Source: Thiobacillus sp. (lineage in GTDB: Bacteria > Pseudomonadota > Gammaproteobacteria > Burkholderiales > Thiobacillaceae). From it: a stretch of 64,000 nucleotides of DNA. The translations under genes were made by a program, and so were the position numbers. Below the pieces are notes generated by a model that did no database searches, was not told the DNA's origin, and worked only from the letters and a program-made list of their open reading frames with translations. Each line of letters begins with the position of its first letter. Position 1 is the first letter of the stretch. Where the stretch lies: positions 117,207-181,206 of the forward strand of contig JANJXT010000063.1 in assembly GCA_024708885.1 (NCBI GenBank). The letters run 5' to 3'. Positions 1-8,670 of the stretch are shown here, piece after piece.

Positions 1-2
1 CC

Positions 3-545
3 AGTTTCCTCATGCTGGCGCTGCTGGCCATGGGCGCCTTCCTGCTGTTCCGCATGTTCATGCGGCGCAACGCGCCGCAGCCCGCGATGCAGTATGCCGG
101 CGTACCGCAGCGCGCACCGGCCGCGTTCGACGCGACCCCGCTTGCGGGCGGCAGCGGCCACGCCGCGCGCAGCTTCCCGCCCGGCTTCGACGCCGCCGCC
201 TTCGCGCGTGAGGCGCAGGTCAATTTCATCCGCCTGCAGGCCGCGTTCGACGCCGGCAACCTGGACGACCTGCGCGCCTTTACCTCGCCCGAGGTGTTCG
301 CCGAACTGTCGATGCAGATCGCCGAGCGCGGGACGGACGCGCAAGGCACCGACGTGCTCAACGTTGCCGCCGAGGTGCTGGAAGCGGTCGACGAGGACAC
401 GCGCCATGTGGTGAGCGTTCGCTTCACCGGTACCGCCCGCGAGGCCGCCAACCCGTCCGCCGAACCCTTCGACGAAGTGTGGCACCTCAGCAAGCCGGCC
501 GATGGCCCCGGCGGCTGGGTCATCAGCGGCATCCAGCAGGTCTAA
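3..545 (+). CDS. Tim44-like domain protein, C-terminal part (truncated by window edge)
   Basis: The frame is open to the left edge, so the true start lies outside the window. What is visible is the end of a hydrophobic segment (around the LLALLAMGAFLLFRMFMRR stretch), a proline/alanine-rich linker, and a Tim44-like C-terminal domain of about 120 residues containing FAREAQVNFIRLQAAFDAG and DLRAFTSPEVFAEL. Bacterial Tim44-domain proteins are small inner-membrane-anchored proteins of unknown biochemical role, with a fold shared with the mitochondrial import motor subunit. It ends with TAA 416 bp before priA, so it is probably not in the priA operon. The family assignment is from recognised sequence character; the function is unknown. 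Confidence 0.75.
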   Translation, partial: SFLMLALLAMGAFLLFRMFMRRNAPQPAMQYAGVPQRAPAAFDATPLAGGSGHAARSFPPGFDAAAFAREAQVNFIRLQAAFDAGNLDDLRAFTSPEVFAELSMQIAERGTDAQGTDVLNVAAEVLEAVDEDTRHVVSVRFTGTAREAANPSAEPFDEVWHLSKPADGPGGWVISGIQQV

Positions 546-961
546 CCATCTGTTTTTATACGGTTTCGCACCCTCGTTCGAGGGTGCGGCGCAGCCTCGC
601 GTGCGCCACAGAAGCATTGACTTATACACAGTCCGAATTGAATGGGAACTTTTTTTGTGTCAAGGGCTTGACAGTTGTAGTGTCTTTATAAATCTATGAT
701 TTATATGAAAACACTGCGTTGCCCGGTTTTTGGTCGCTGACGGATTGTCACGCAGTGGCGGGCTTTGCCGCATTTCGCACCCAACAACCCACAAAATTAT
801 CCACAGATTCCGTGGACAAGCGGCGATTTCGTTTGCCAAACAGTGGCTTGTCGCATTTTCCGCGACAGGCACTCAATAACCGAAGCTAACACCCCTGCCC
901 GGGAACACGGACGGATTGGGCATAATGCCCGGTCACGCCCCGCACAGTCCGATCGCGCCGT
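546..961. promoter_or_regulatory. AT-rich intergenic region upstream of priA with two DnaA-box sequences
   Basis: A 416-bp gap with no convincing gene. Positions about 640-720 are strikingly AT-rich for this genome, and a TTGACA hexamer lies at 668-673, though no well-spaced -10 follows. TTATACACA is at 622-630 and a perfect TTATCCACA is at 797-805, both matching the DnaA-box consensus TTWTNCACA. This is probably the priA promoter region. Whether it responds to DnaA is an inference. Confidence 0.5.
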
Positions 962-3112
962 ATGTCCGCCATTCTCCAGGTTGCTCTCGACACGCCGCTC
1001 GACCGGCTGTTCGACTATCGCCTGGCGACAGGCGGTCCGCTGCCGCCGGGCACGCTGGTCGAAGTGCCCTTCGGGCGCACCCGGCAGGTCGGGGTGGTGC
1101 TCGGCGAAACCGCCGCCAGTGCGCACGCCGGCACGCTGCGCGAGGTGCTGCGCGTGCTCGACGACCGCCCCGCGCTGCCGGCGGAACTCCTGCATCTGGC
1201 GCAGTTCTGCGCCGCTTATTACCACCATCCGCTCGGCGCCGTGCTGCTCGCCGCGCTGCCGCCGCGCCTGAAGAACGCCGCCCCCTTCGCGGCGGACACG
1301 CCCTGGCTCGTGCTGACCGAGGCCGGGCGCGGCGCCGAAGCACCGGCGCGCGCGCGTGCCCAGCGCGCCCTGCTCGAAGCCTTGCGCACCGCGCCGGCCG
1401 CGCGCGAGGCGCTGCGCGCACAGAAGCAGACGCGCCACGCCGCCGCACTGGTGACGGCCGGCTGGGCCGCCTGGACGGCCGCCGCACCCGCCGCCGCGCC
1501 GGCGCCGGACGCCGCCGCGCCCGTCCCCACCGCCGAACAACAGGCCGCGCTGGACAGTCTGCTGCCCGCGCTCGGCCGCTTCGGCGTGCATCTGCTCCAC
1601 GGCGTCACCGGCTGCGGCAAGAGCGAGCTCTACCTGCGCCTGATCGAGGCCGTGCTGCGGCAGGGGCGGCAGGCCCTGGTGCTGGTGCCGGAGATCGCGC
1701 TCACGCCGCAACTGGAACAGCATTTCCGCACACGCTTTCCGGGCCGACGCATCGTCGCCCTGCACAGCGGTCTGGCCGACCGGGCACGCGCGGAAAACTG
1801 GCTCGCCGCACCCGCAGCCGACGTGCTGCTCGGCACGCGCCTGGCGGTGTTCACGCCGCTGCCGCGGCTTGGCGTCGTCGTCGTCGACGAGGAGCACGAC
1901 GCCTCGTTCAAGCAGCAGGACGGCCTGCGCTATTCGGCGCGCGACGTCGCCATCGCGCGCGCCAAGCAGCGCGGCGTGCCGGTGGTGCTCGGCTCGGCCA
2001 CGCCTGCGCTGGAAAGCTATGCGCGGGCGCTGTCCGGCCGCTACCGCCTGATCGAGTTGAAAGCGCGCGCCGTCGCCAACGCGCGCCTGCCCGACATCGA
2101 GCTCGTCGACCTGCGCCACCTGCCGCAGGACAACGGCCTCACCCGCCCCGCGCTGACCGCACTCGGCGAAACCCTGGCGCGCGGCGAACAGAGCCTGGTG
2201 TTCCTCAACCGCCGCGGCTACGCACCCACGCTTTACTGCCCGGGCTGCGGCTGGGTCGCGCCGTGCCCGCACTGTTCGGCGCGGCTGGTGCTGCACCGCA
2301 GCGCGCGCCGCCTCAAATGCCACCATTGCGGCTTTGACGCACGCATCCCCGTGGCCTGCCCCGACTGCGGCAACCCGGACTTGAAGCCCCTGGGGCAGGG
2401 CACGCAGCGGCTGGAGGAAACCCTCGCCGCCTTTCTGCCTGCCGCGCGCATCCGCCGCATCGACCGCGACACCATGCAGCCGCGCGCCTGGGCCGAACTG
2501 GGCGAGGCGGTGCGCGCACGCGAGGTCGACGTGCTCATCGGCACGCAGATGCTGGCCAAGGGACACGACTTCCCGGACATGACGCTGGCGCTCGTCCTCG
2601 ATACCGACGGCGCGCTGTACAGCCCGGACTTTCGCGCCACCGAGCGTCTGTTCGCGCAACTGATGCAGGTCGCCGGGCGCGCCGGGCGCGCGGAAAAGCC
2701 CGGCCGCGTGCTGATCCAGACCGCGTTTCCCGACCATCCGCTGTTCCGCTTCCTGCAACGGCACGACTACGCCGGCTACGCGCGCGCACTGCTCGCCGAG
2801 CGCCGCCAGCTCGATCTGCCGCCGTTCACGCGGCAGGTCCTGCTGCGCGCCGAAGCGCCGAGCATGGACGCCGCACTCGCCTTCCTGCGGCGTGCCGCCG
2901 CCGCCGCGCCCGATGCGGCGCGCGTCGGCGTCTTCACGCCGACGCCGGCGCCGATGGCGCGGGTGGCCAATCTGGAGCGCGCGCAATTGCTGGTCCAGTC
3001 CGCCTCGCGCACCGCACTCCAGGCCTTCGTGCGCGACTGGCGGGTACGCGTGGAGGCGATCCGGCCGCGCGTGCCGCGCTGGTCGCTCGACGTCGATCCG
3101 CTGGTGTTTTGA
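962..3112 (+). CDS. priA: Primosomal protein N' (PriA helicase)
   Basis: PriA is the 3'-5' superfamily 2 DNA helicase that recognises abandoned forks and D-loops and directs reloading of the replicative helicase. The 716-residue product has the N-terminal fork-binding domain, then Walker A GVTGCGKSE at about residue 215, a DEEH box (VVDEEHD, about 310), the paired zinc-binding clusters (CPGC..CPHC, CHHC..CPDC, about 426-470) and the C-terminal helicase motifs including QVAGRAGRAEKPG. The length is normal. The ATG at 962 precedes the conserved start MSAILQVALDTPLDRLFDY. It is followed 72 bp later by argS on the same strand. All diagnostic motifs are intact. Confidence 0.98.
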   Translation: MSAILQVALDTPLDRLFDYRLATGGPLPPGTLVEVPFGRTRQVGVVLGETAASAHAGTLREVLRVLDDRPALPAELLHLAQFCAAYYHHPLGAVLLAALPPRLKNAAPFAADTPWLVLTEAGRGAEAPARARAQRALLEALRTAPAAREALRAQKQTRHAAALVTAGWAAWTAAAPAAAPAPDAAAPVPTAEQQAALDSLLPALGRFGVHLLHGVTGCGKSELYLRLIEAVLRQGRQALVLVPEIALTPQLEQHFRTRFPGRRIVALHSGLADRARAENWLAAPAADVLLGTRLAVFTPLPRLGVVVVDEEHDASFKQQDGLRYSARDVAIARAKQRGVPVVLGSATPALESYARALSGRYRLIELKARAVANARLPDIELVDLRHLPQDNGLTRPALTALGETLARGEQSLVFLNRRGYAPTLYCPGCGWVAPCPHCSARLVLHRSARRLKCHHCGFDARIPVACPDCGNPDLKPLGQGTQRLEETLAAFLPAARIRRIDRDTMQPRAWAELGEAVRAREVDVLIGTQMLAKGHDFPDMTLALVLDTDGALYSPDFRATERLFAQLMQVAGRAGRAEKPGRVLIQTAFPDHPLFRFLQRHDYAGYARALLAERRQLDLPPFTRQVLLRAEAPSMDAALAFLRRAAAAAPDAARVGVFTPTPAPMARVANLERAQLLVQSASRTALQAFVRDWRVRVEAIRPRVPRWSLDVDPLVF

Positions 3113-3184
3113 TGCCCCGCGCGCGGCGCTTATAATCGCCTGCTTCCGTTCGACACCGGAGACGGCCCCGTCTTCCTGTCCGCC

Positions 3185-4858
3185 ATGTCCAGTATCCATC
3201 CGCTCAAAGAACAGCTCGCCCTGCTCGTCGGCGCCGCACTCGAAGTCATCGCCCCCGACGCACCGGTGAGCCTGGAAATCGAGCGTCCGAAGAACCCCTC
3301 GCACGGCGACTTTTCCAGCAATGCCGCGATGCAGCTGGCACGCCCGCTGAAGAAGAACCCGCGCGAGCTGGCGCAGGCCGTGCTCCTCGAACTGCCGCCA
3401 TCGCCGCTCGTCGCCAGGGCGGAGATCGCCGGCGCCGGCTTCATCAATTTCCATCTCGCCCCCGCCGCGTGGCACGGCATCGTGCGGCGCGTGCGCAGCG
3501 AGCGCGGCGCCTTCGGCCGCGGCGACGCCGGCGCCGGACAGCACGTGCTGATCGAATTCGTCTCCGCCAACCCCACCGGCCCGCTGCACGTCGGCCACGG
3601 CCGCCAGGCGGCGCTCGGCGACGCCCTCTGCAACCTCTACGCCGCGCAGGGCTGGGACGTGTACCGCGAGTTCTACTACAACGACGCCGGCGTGCAGATC
3701 GCGACGCTTGCCGCGAGCGTGCAGGCGCGCGCCCGAGGCCTGAAACCGGGCGACGCCGGGTGGCCGGAAGCCGCCTACAACGGCGACTACATCGCCGACA
3801 TCGCCGCCGATTTCCTGGCGCGAAAAACCGTCAAGTCCGACGACCGCGAAACCACCGCCTCGGGCGACGCCGACGACGTGGAGTCGATCCGCGAGTTCGC
3901 CGTGGCCTGCCTGCGCCACGAGCAGGACCTGGACCTCACGGCCTTCGCGGTGCGCTTCGACAACTACTACCTGGAATCGGGCCTCTACACCGACGGCCGC
4001 GTCGAGGCGACGGTGGCCCGACTCGCCGCCGCGGGCAGGACCTACGAGCAGGACGGTGCGCTGTGGCTGCGCACCACGGAATACGGCGACGACAAGGACC
4101 GCGTGATGCGGAAGTCCGACGGCAGCTACACCTATTTCGTGCCGGACGTCGCCTACCACATCGCCAAGTGGGAGCGCGGCTTCACGCGCGCGATCAACAT
4201 CCAGGGCACCGACCACCACGGCACCATCGCGCGCGTGCGCGCCGGCCTGCAGGCGGTGGGGCTGGGCATCGCGAACGGCTACCCCGACTACCTCCTGCAC
4301 ACCATGGTGCGCGTCATGCGCGGCGGCGAGGAAGTGAAGATCTCCAAGCGCGCCGGCAGCTACGTGACGCTGCGCGACCTCATCGAGTGGACCAGCAAGG
4401 ACGCGGTGCGCTTCTTCCTCCTGTCGCGCAAGCCGGACACCGAGTACATCTTCGACGTCGATCTCGCGCGGGCGCAGAACAACGACAACCCGGTGTATTA
4501 CGTGCAGTACGCGCACGCGCGCATCTGCCGCGTGTTCGAGGAATGGGGCGGGGACGCCGGCACGCTCGACGACGCCGACCTCGCGCCGCTCGCCGCACCC
4601 CACGAGCTCGTGCTGATGCAGCGCATCGCCGAATATCCGGAAATCATCGCCACGGCGGCGAAGGAACTCGCGCCGCACATCGTCGTGCACTATCTGCAGG
4701 GACTGGCCGGCGACTTCCATGCCTGGTACAACGCCGAGAAGTTTCTCGTCGACGACGCGGCGCTGAAACGCGCGCGCCTCGCGCTGGCCGACGCCACGCG
4801 CATAACGATTGTTAACGGCCTTGCCTTGCTTGGCGTGTCCGCGCCGGAGAAAATGTAG
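3185..4858 (+). CDS. argS: Arginyl-tRNA synthetase
   Basis: Class I aminoacyl-tRNA synthetase that charges tRNA-Arg in the cytoplasm. The 557-residue product carries the Add-1 N-terminal domain, the HIGH-type signature HVGHG in [18 protein letters not shown] (about residue 130), a KISKR KMSKS-type loop (about residue 383) and the DALR anticodon-binding C-terminus ([15 protein letters not shown] onward). The length is typical of the bacterial enzyme. It starts 72 bp after priA and ends 5 bp before the SPOR-domain gene, suggesting cotranscription of argS, SPOR and dsbA genes. Confidence 0.98.
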   Translation: MSSIHPLKEQLALLVGAALEVIAPDAPVSLEIERPKNPSHGDFSSNAAMQLARPLKKNPRELAQAVLLELPPSPLVARAEIAGAGFINFHLAPAAWHGIVRRVRSERGAFGRGDAGAGQHVLIEFVSANPTGPLHVGHGRQAALGDALCNLYAAQGWDVYREFYYNDAGVQIATLAASVQARARGLKPGDAGWPEAAYNGDYIADIAADFLARKTVKSDDRETTASGDADDVESIREFAVACLRHEQDLDLTAFAVRFDNYYLESGLYTDGRVEATVARLAAAGRTYEQDGALWLRTTEYGDDKDRVMRKSDGSYTYFVPDVAYHIAKWERGFTRAINIQGTDHHGTIARVRAGLQAVGLGIANGYPDYLLHTMVRVMRGGEEVKISKRAGSYVTLRDLIEWTSKDAVRFFLLSRKPDTEYIFDVDLARAQNNDNPVYYVQYAHARICRVFEEWGGDAGTLDDADLAPLAAPHELVLMQRIAEYPEIIATAAKELAPHIVVHYLQGLAGDFHAWYNAEKFLVDDAALKRARLALADATRITIVNGLALLGVSAPEKM

Positions 4859-4863
4859 CCCTC

Positions 4864-5394
4864 ATGGCGAAACCCGCATCCCGTTCCAGCAAGCGCAGCG
4901 GCAGCCCGGTCTTCACCGGCGTCCTGATCGGCCTGACCGTCGGCGCCCTGCTCGCCGTCGGCGTCGCGCTGTGGGCGACCGGCAACAACCCGTTCCGCTC
5001 GGCGAAACCGGCCGCCCCCAGCGCTTCGCTGCCGGTGGCCCCCGCCACGCCGGAACCGGCGCCGAGCTTCGATTTCTACAAGGTGCTGCCGGGTGGCGAA
5101 CCGGTCGAACCGCCCACGGCGCCCGCCGCAAAGCCCGCCCCGCGCCTCTACCTGCAGGCCGGCGCCTTCATCAACCCGAACGACGCCGACAACCTCAAGG
5201 CGCAGCTCGCCATGCTGGGCCTGGAAGCCGCCATCCAGACCGCCGACGTGCCGGGCAAGGGCGTGCTGCACCGCGTGCGCATCGGCCCGTTCGCGAGCGC
5301 CCACGACGTCGAGCAGATCCGCACACGCCTGACGCAGAACCATATCGCGGTCACGCTGGTCCGAGAAGAACCCATTTCACAGGAGAGATATTGA
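4864..5394 (+). CDS. SPOR-domain cell-division protein (FtsN-like)
   Basis: A 176-residue bitopic membrane protein: a short basic N-terminus (MAKPASRSSKRSG), one transmembrane helix (about residues 17-40, VFTGVLIGLTVGALLAVGVAL), a proline/alanine-rich periplasmic linker and a C-terminal SPOR domain (about 95-170, starting RLYLQAGAFINPNDADNLKAQL). SPOR domains bind denuded glycan strands at the septum, so a divisome role is likely. The N-terminal helix resembles FtsN, but the E. coli FtsN linker motifs are not evident. Its TGA overlaps the dsbA ATG (ATGA at 5392-5396 region), implying translational coupling. Confidence 0.88.
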   Translation: MAKPASRSSKRSGSPVFTGVLIGLTVGALLAVGVALWATGNNPFRSAKPAAPSASLPVAPATPEPAPSFDFYKVLPGGEPVEPPTAPAAKPAPRLYLQAGAFINPNDADNLKAQLAMLGLEAAIQTADVPGKGVLHRVRIGPFASAHDVEQIRTRLTQNHIAVTLVREEPISQERY

Positions 5395-6044
5395 TGTTCG
5401 TCCGCGCCTGGGCCTTGCTGGCCGCCACCCTCCTTTCCCTGTCGGCGTTCGCCGCCGGCCCGGAGGCCTTCGAGGGCCACGACTACACCCGCGTCAGCCC
5501 CCCGCAGCCGGTGGCCACCGGCAGCCGGGTCGAGGTGCTGGAATTCTTCTGGTACGGCTGCCCGCACTGCTACCAGCTCGAGCCGGCCCTCGGCGCCTGG
5601 CTGAAAACCCTGCCCAAGGACGCGCAGGCCCGCCGCGTACCGGCGGTGTTCCGCGACGACTGGATGCCCGGTGCCAGGCTCTTCCACACCCTGTCGCAGA
5701 TGAAGCTGCTCGAGCGTGTGCACCCGCAGGTGTTCCGCGCCTACCATGAGGAGCGGATCAACCTCAACGATCCGGCCGTGCTCGGCGACTGGATCGCCCG
5801 GCAAGGGGTCGACCGCAAGCAGTTCGAACGCATCTACAATTCGTTCACCACCCAGTCGCAGGCGGCGCAGGGCGGGCAGCTCGCGCGCACCTACGGCATC
5901 CAGGGCGTTCCGGCGTTCATCGTCGACGGCAAGTATCAGACCTCGATGTCGATGACCGGCAGCGAGGCGCGCCTGTTCGAGGTACTCGACCAGCTCATCG
6001 CCAAGGCGCGCGCCGAGCGCGGCGGCAAGAAGGCCGCCCGGTAA
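5394..6044 (+). CDS. dsbA: Thiol:disulfide interchange protein DsbA
   Basis: Periplasmic oxidase that introduces disulfide bonds into exported proteins. The 216-residue precursor has a signal peptide (MFVRAWALLAATLLSLSAFA, cleavage after AFAAG likely), a thioredoxin fold with the catalytic motif CPHC in FFWYGCPHCYQLEP (about residues 56-59), the inserted helical domain, and the cis-proline loop GIQGVPAFIVDGKY near the C-terminus. Length and motif match DsbA rather than DsbC/DsbG. It overlaps the SPOR gene by 4 bp. No dsbB is visible in the window. Confidence 0.95.
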   Translation: MFVRAWALLAATLLSLSAFAAGPEAFEGHDYTRVSPPQPVATGSRVEVLEFFWYGCPHCYQLEPALGAWLKTLPKDAQARRVPAVFRDDWMPGARLFHTLSQMKLLERVHPQVFRAYHEERINLNDPAVLGDWIARQGVDRKQFERIYNSFTTQSQAAQGGQLARTYGIQGVPAFIVDGKYQTSMSMTGSEARLFEVLDQLIAKARAERGGKKAAR

Positions 6045-6049
6045 GGCGT

Positions 6050-6814
6050 TTGCGCTCCGCGCCGCGCACGGTCTTCATCACCGGCGCCAGTTCCGGGCTG
6101 GGTGCGGCGCTGGCGCGCCACTATGGCGCCAGCGGCGCCCGCCTGGGGCTTGCCGGACGACGCCTCGACGCCCTGCAGGCCACGGCCGCCGGCCTCGACG
6201 CGAAGCTGTATTCCGCCGACGTGCGCGACGCCGCCGCCATGCAGGCGGCCGCGGCGGGCTTTCTCGCCGCAGTCGGCCCGCCCGACCTGGTGATCGCCGC
6301 CGCCGGGATCAGCGTCGGCACCCTCACCGAACACGCCGCCGACGCCGCGGTGTTCCGTGCGGTGATGGACGCCAACGTGCTCGGCCTGGTGCACACCTTC
6401 CAGCCCTTCATCCCGGTGCTCGCCCGCGACAGCGTGCTGTGCGGCATTTCCAGCGTCGCCGGGGTGCGCGGCCTGCCCGGCGGCGGCGCCTATTCGGCGT
6501 CGAAGGCCGCCGCCACCGTCTATCTCGAAGCGCTGCGCCTGGAAATGCGGGCGCGCAGCGTCGCCGTGGTCACCGTCGCCCCCGGCTACATCGACACGCC
6601 GATGACCCGCGTCAATCCCTACCCCATGCCGTTTCGCCTCGCCGCCGCCGACGCCGCCGCGCGCGTCGCGCACTGCATCGCGCGCCGCCGCAGCTACGCC
6701 GTCATCCCGTGGCAGATGGCCTGGGTCGCGCGCGCAATGAAATGGCTGCCAAACCCCGTGTTTGATTTATTATTCGAAAAGGCGCCGCGCAAACCGCGCG
6801 GGCTGCCGACATGA
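6050..6814 (+). CDS. Short-chain dehydrogenase/reductase family oxidoreductase
   Basis: NAD(P)-dependent Rossmann-fold oxidoreductase of 254 residues. The nucleotide-binding motif TGASSGLG is near residue 11, a catalytic serine segment ISSVAGVRG is near 134, and the YxxxK active site appears as YSASK near 148; the C-terminus ends in a basic/aromatic tail after a hydrophobic stretch. The start is TTG at 6050, which puts the Rossmann motif at the usual distance; no in-frame ATG lies nearby. It begins 5 bp after dsbA, so it probably belongs to the same transcript. The substrate cannot be inferred. Confidence 0.88.
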   Translation: MRSAPRTVFITGASSGLGAALARHYGASGARLGLAGRRLDALQATAAGLDAKLYSADVRDAAAMQAAAAGFLAAVGPPDLVIAAAGISVGTLTEHAADAAVFRAVMDANVLGLVHTFQPFIPVLARDSVLCGISSVAGVRGLPGGGAYSASKAAATVYLEALRLEMRARSVAVVTVAPGYIDTPMTRVNPYPMPFRLAAADAAARVAHCIARRRSYAVIPWQMAWVARAMKWLPNPVFDLLFEKAPRKPRGLPT

Positions 6815-6851
6815 CGACGACGAAAACAACGCCAAGAACGGAGGAGTTCCA

Positions 6852-7484
6852 ATGCCTGCGCCCCTCAACATCATCCTGATCGACGATCACCCCCTGCTGC
6901 GCATGGGGGTGGCCGGCTACATCCAGCAGGAGCCCGACCTGCGCCTCATCGCCCAGCACGCCAACGCCGCCGAGTTGCGCGCCTGGCTCGCCGCCGGCAA
7001 CCGCGCCGACGCCGCGCTGCTCGACCGCTCGCTGCCCGACACCGACGGCCTCGACCTCGTCTCCGACCTGCGCGACCTCGGCATCAAGGTCATCATGCTG
7101 ACCATCGCCGACTCGGACGAGGAAATCTCCGAAGCCATCGCCTCCGGCGTCGACGGCTACGTCATCAAGTCCAGCGACCCCGAGCAGGTGCTCGCCGCCA
7201 TCCGCAGCGTGTGCGACGGCCAGAGCAGCTTCCCGCTCAACATCATGCAGAAGATGGCGCGCGGCGAACTCGCCAACAGCGCGCTCGCCTCCCTCACCGC
7301 GCGCGAAATGGAAATCGTCGACCACGTCAAGGAAGGCCTGTCCAACAAGGCCATCGCCTACAAGATGACGCTGTCGGAGAACACCGTGCGCAATCACCTG
7401 CGCAACATCATGGAAAAGCTCGGCCTCAGAAACCGCGTACAGGTCGCCACCCTGGCGCTGAAGGAAGACCGCAAGCGGCACTGA
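6852..7484 (+). CDS. NarL/FixJ-family response regulator
   Basis: Two-component transcription regulator of 210 residues: N-terminal receiver domain (LIDDHPLLRMG; phospho-acceptor Asp about residue 58 in ALLDRSLPDTDG; LTIADSDEEI; Lys in GYVIKSSD) and C-terminal LuxR-type HTH (LTAREMEIVDHVKEGLSNKAIAYKM.. NTVRNHLRNIMEKLGLRNR). The ATG at 6852 is chosen because GGAGGAG lies 6-8 bp upstream and the protein then starts directly before the receiver strand; the frame stays open further upstream. No sensor kinase gene is adjacent, so its signal is unknown. It is the last + strand gene before a repeat-rich region. Confidence 0.92.
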   Translation: MPAPLNIILIDDHPLLRMGVAGYIQQEPDLRLIAQHANAAELRAWLAAGNRADAALLDRSLPDTDGLDLVSDLRDLGIKVIMLTIADSDEEISEAIASGVDGYVIKSSDPEQVLAAIRSVCDGQSSFPLNIMQKMARGELANSALASLTAREMEIVDHVKEGLSNKAIAYKMTLSENTVRNHLRNIMEKLGLRNRVQVATLALKEDRKRH

Positions 7485-7524
7485 CCGCGACGCCTGCCGG
7501 TTCCTGGCGGTTCGGTACCACCGA

Positions 7525-7567
7525 CTTGCCCTGGGTTTCGCTGCGCTGCATCCAGGCTACGCTCGCT
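7525..7567. repeat. Partial copy of the 135-bp direct repeat
   Basis: Matches the right-hand end of the repeat at 8451-8585 plus the following CTCGCT, with a single obvious change. It contains the TTTCGCTGCGCTGCATCCAGGC half of the repeat. It lies 14 bp left of the full copy at 7582-7718. Confidence 0.7.
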
Positions 7568-7581
7568 CTCCCACTCGGCTC

Positions 7582-7718
7582 GCTGCAAGGACATTTTTTC
7601 GACGAGGGTGGGCCGGCAAAATCCAACTCGCGTAGCCCGGATGGAATGAAATGCAATCCGGGGAAACGGGTCCGAACAGACTTACCCCGGATTTCGCTGC
7701 GCTGCATCCAGGCTACGC
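7582..7718. repeat. 135-bp direct repeat, left full copy
   Basis: Begins GCTGCAAGGACATTTTTTCGA and ends CCAGGCTACGC. It contains a long imperfect inverted repeat (GTAGCCCGGATGGAATGAAA against TTTCGCTGCGCTGCATCCAG) around GGGTCCGAACAG. The same element recurs at 8451-8585 in direct orientation, bracketing the nucleotidyltransferase gene pair. Confidence 0.85.
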
Positions 7719-7861
7719 GTGCTTTCGCCCGGCTGGGCCAATCGCAGAAAAGTTGCCAGCTCCTCCACCCAGCGCAGTTTTTCCTTGGCCGATAGCGCGC
7801 GAAAAGCGCGCAGACGTTCGTCGCTGACATAGTAGGTGCGATTACCGCGGTCGCAGGACAT
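7682..7861 (-). CDS. Small protein partner of nucleotidyltransferase
   Basis: A 59-residue basic/acidic helical protein (MSCDRGNRTYYVSDERLRAF, ALSAKEKLRWVEELATFLR) encoded directly downstream of the nucleotidyltransferase. ATG 7861 is preferred because an AAGGAA sequence lies about 9 bp upstream; a GTG at 7867 would overlap the upstream stop. The last residues (STRSLDAAQRNPG) are encoded by the flanking direct repeat, so the native C-terminus may have been replaced. I recall similar small proteins beside this nucleotidyltransferase type, and the pair resembles a toxin-antitoxin-like module, but no function is demonstrated. Confidence 0.6.
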   Translation of the reverse strand: MSCDRGNRTYYVSDERLRAFRALSAKEKLRWVEELATFLRLAQPGESTRSLDAAQRNPG

Positions 7862-7863
7862 GA

Positions 7864-8346
7864 TCACGATTCCTTCAAGCGCTTGAGATGTTCGATGTCC
7901 GCAAGATCAATCGGGCGGCCAACGGCCTGCTTCAACGCAATCATGTCGTCGATGGAAGCGACCACCACGGGCACGTCGCCCGCCTGGAAAGTGACTGCGC
8001 GACTGCGCATTTGGGCGTAATCAACCGGCGGATAGAGCAACACATCCAGCGTCACGCCAGCCAGGCCGGGGGCGCGCAGCGCAAAGGATTCCAGATTGCG
8101 TTCACGATGCCACTGCGCCAATTGGTCGAGATCGGTCAACGTGTCGAGCGCAACCGGCAGCACCGGCGTCATACCCAGTTCACGTGCCATCTCCACCAGA
8201 GACGACAGGTTGTCCGGAGTCATTGCCACGGTCACGTCAATGTCCATTGTCGCGCGCTCGATGCCGTGCAGCGAAATCGCCAGCCCACCGATCAGTACAT
8301 AATCGACACGGCGGTCAAGCGCGGAAAAAAGGTCCAGGTAGAACAT
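7864..8346 (-). CDS. Nucleotidyltransferase-fold protein (AbiEii/DUF6036-like)
   Basis: A 160-residue protein with the polymerase-beta-type nucleotidyltransferase signature: IGGLAISLHG (Gly20-Gly21) followed by the metal-binding pair DID (Asp35, Asp37) in TMDIDVTV, and a C-terminal segment (ASIDDMIALKQAVGRPIDLADIEHLKRL) typical of AbiEii/DUF6036-like proteins, in which D..LKxxxxRxxDxxDI is conserved. Such proteins occur as toxin-antitoxin or abortive-infection components that transfer nucleotides to tRNA or protein. It overlaps or abuts the small downstream gene, and the pair sits between two direct repeats, suggesting acquisition as a cassette. The specific target is unknown. Confidence 0.78.
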   Translation of the reverse strand: MFYLDLFSALDRRVDYVLIGGLAISLHGIERATMDIDVTVAMTPDNLSSLVEMARELGMTPVLPVALDTLTDLDQLAQWHRERNLESFALRAPGLAGVTLDVLLYPPVDYAQMRSRAVTFQAGDVPVVVASIDDMIALKQAVGRPIDLADIEHLKRLKES

Positions 8347-8450
8347 GGGGAATTTTTAGATGGGCACTGCTGTCCGGTTGAATCGTGAACAAATCCATGG
8401 ATTGCACGGTGTGCCCTCTGAAGGAATGTACTCGCTGGTCGGAAAGGCTT

Positions 8451-8585
8451 GCTGCAAGGACATTTTTCGAAGATGGTAGCCGACAAAGTCCAACTCGCGT
8501 AGCCCGGATGGAATGAAATGGAATCCGGGGAAACGGGTCCGAACAGGCTTGCCCTGGATTTCGCTGCGCTGCATCCAGGCTACGC
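8451..8585. repeat. 135-bp direct repeat, right full copy
   Basis: Second full copy of the element at 7582-7718, same orientation, from GCTGCAAGGACATTTTTCGA to CCAGGCTACGC. It fills most of the 324-bp gene-free gap 8347-8670. The rest of the gap (8347-8450 and 8586-8670) shows no gene; an imperfect hairpin (GTCGTGTCGGCTCGG.. GCCGACACGAC) lies at about 8635-8665, between the DUF3365 stop and the repeat. Confidence 0.85.
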
Positions 8586-8670
8586 TCGCTGACGAAGCGT
8601 GCTCCGCATCGCGGCGCGCCCAGTGTCGACGGATGTCGTGTCGGCTCGGCCAGGCCGACACGACGGTGGT

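Noticed and set aside
797..4720. A 1307-codon open frame on the minus strand under priA and argS
   Set aside because: High GC makes long antisense frames common; its composition (His/Val/Glu/Arg-rich, no domain) is a shadow of priA and argS, whose motifs are intact.
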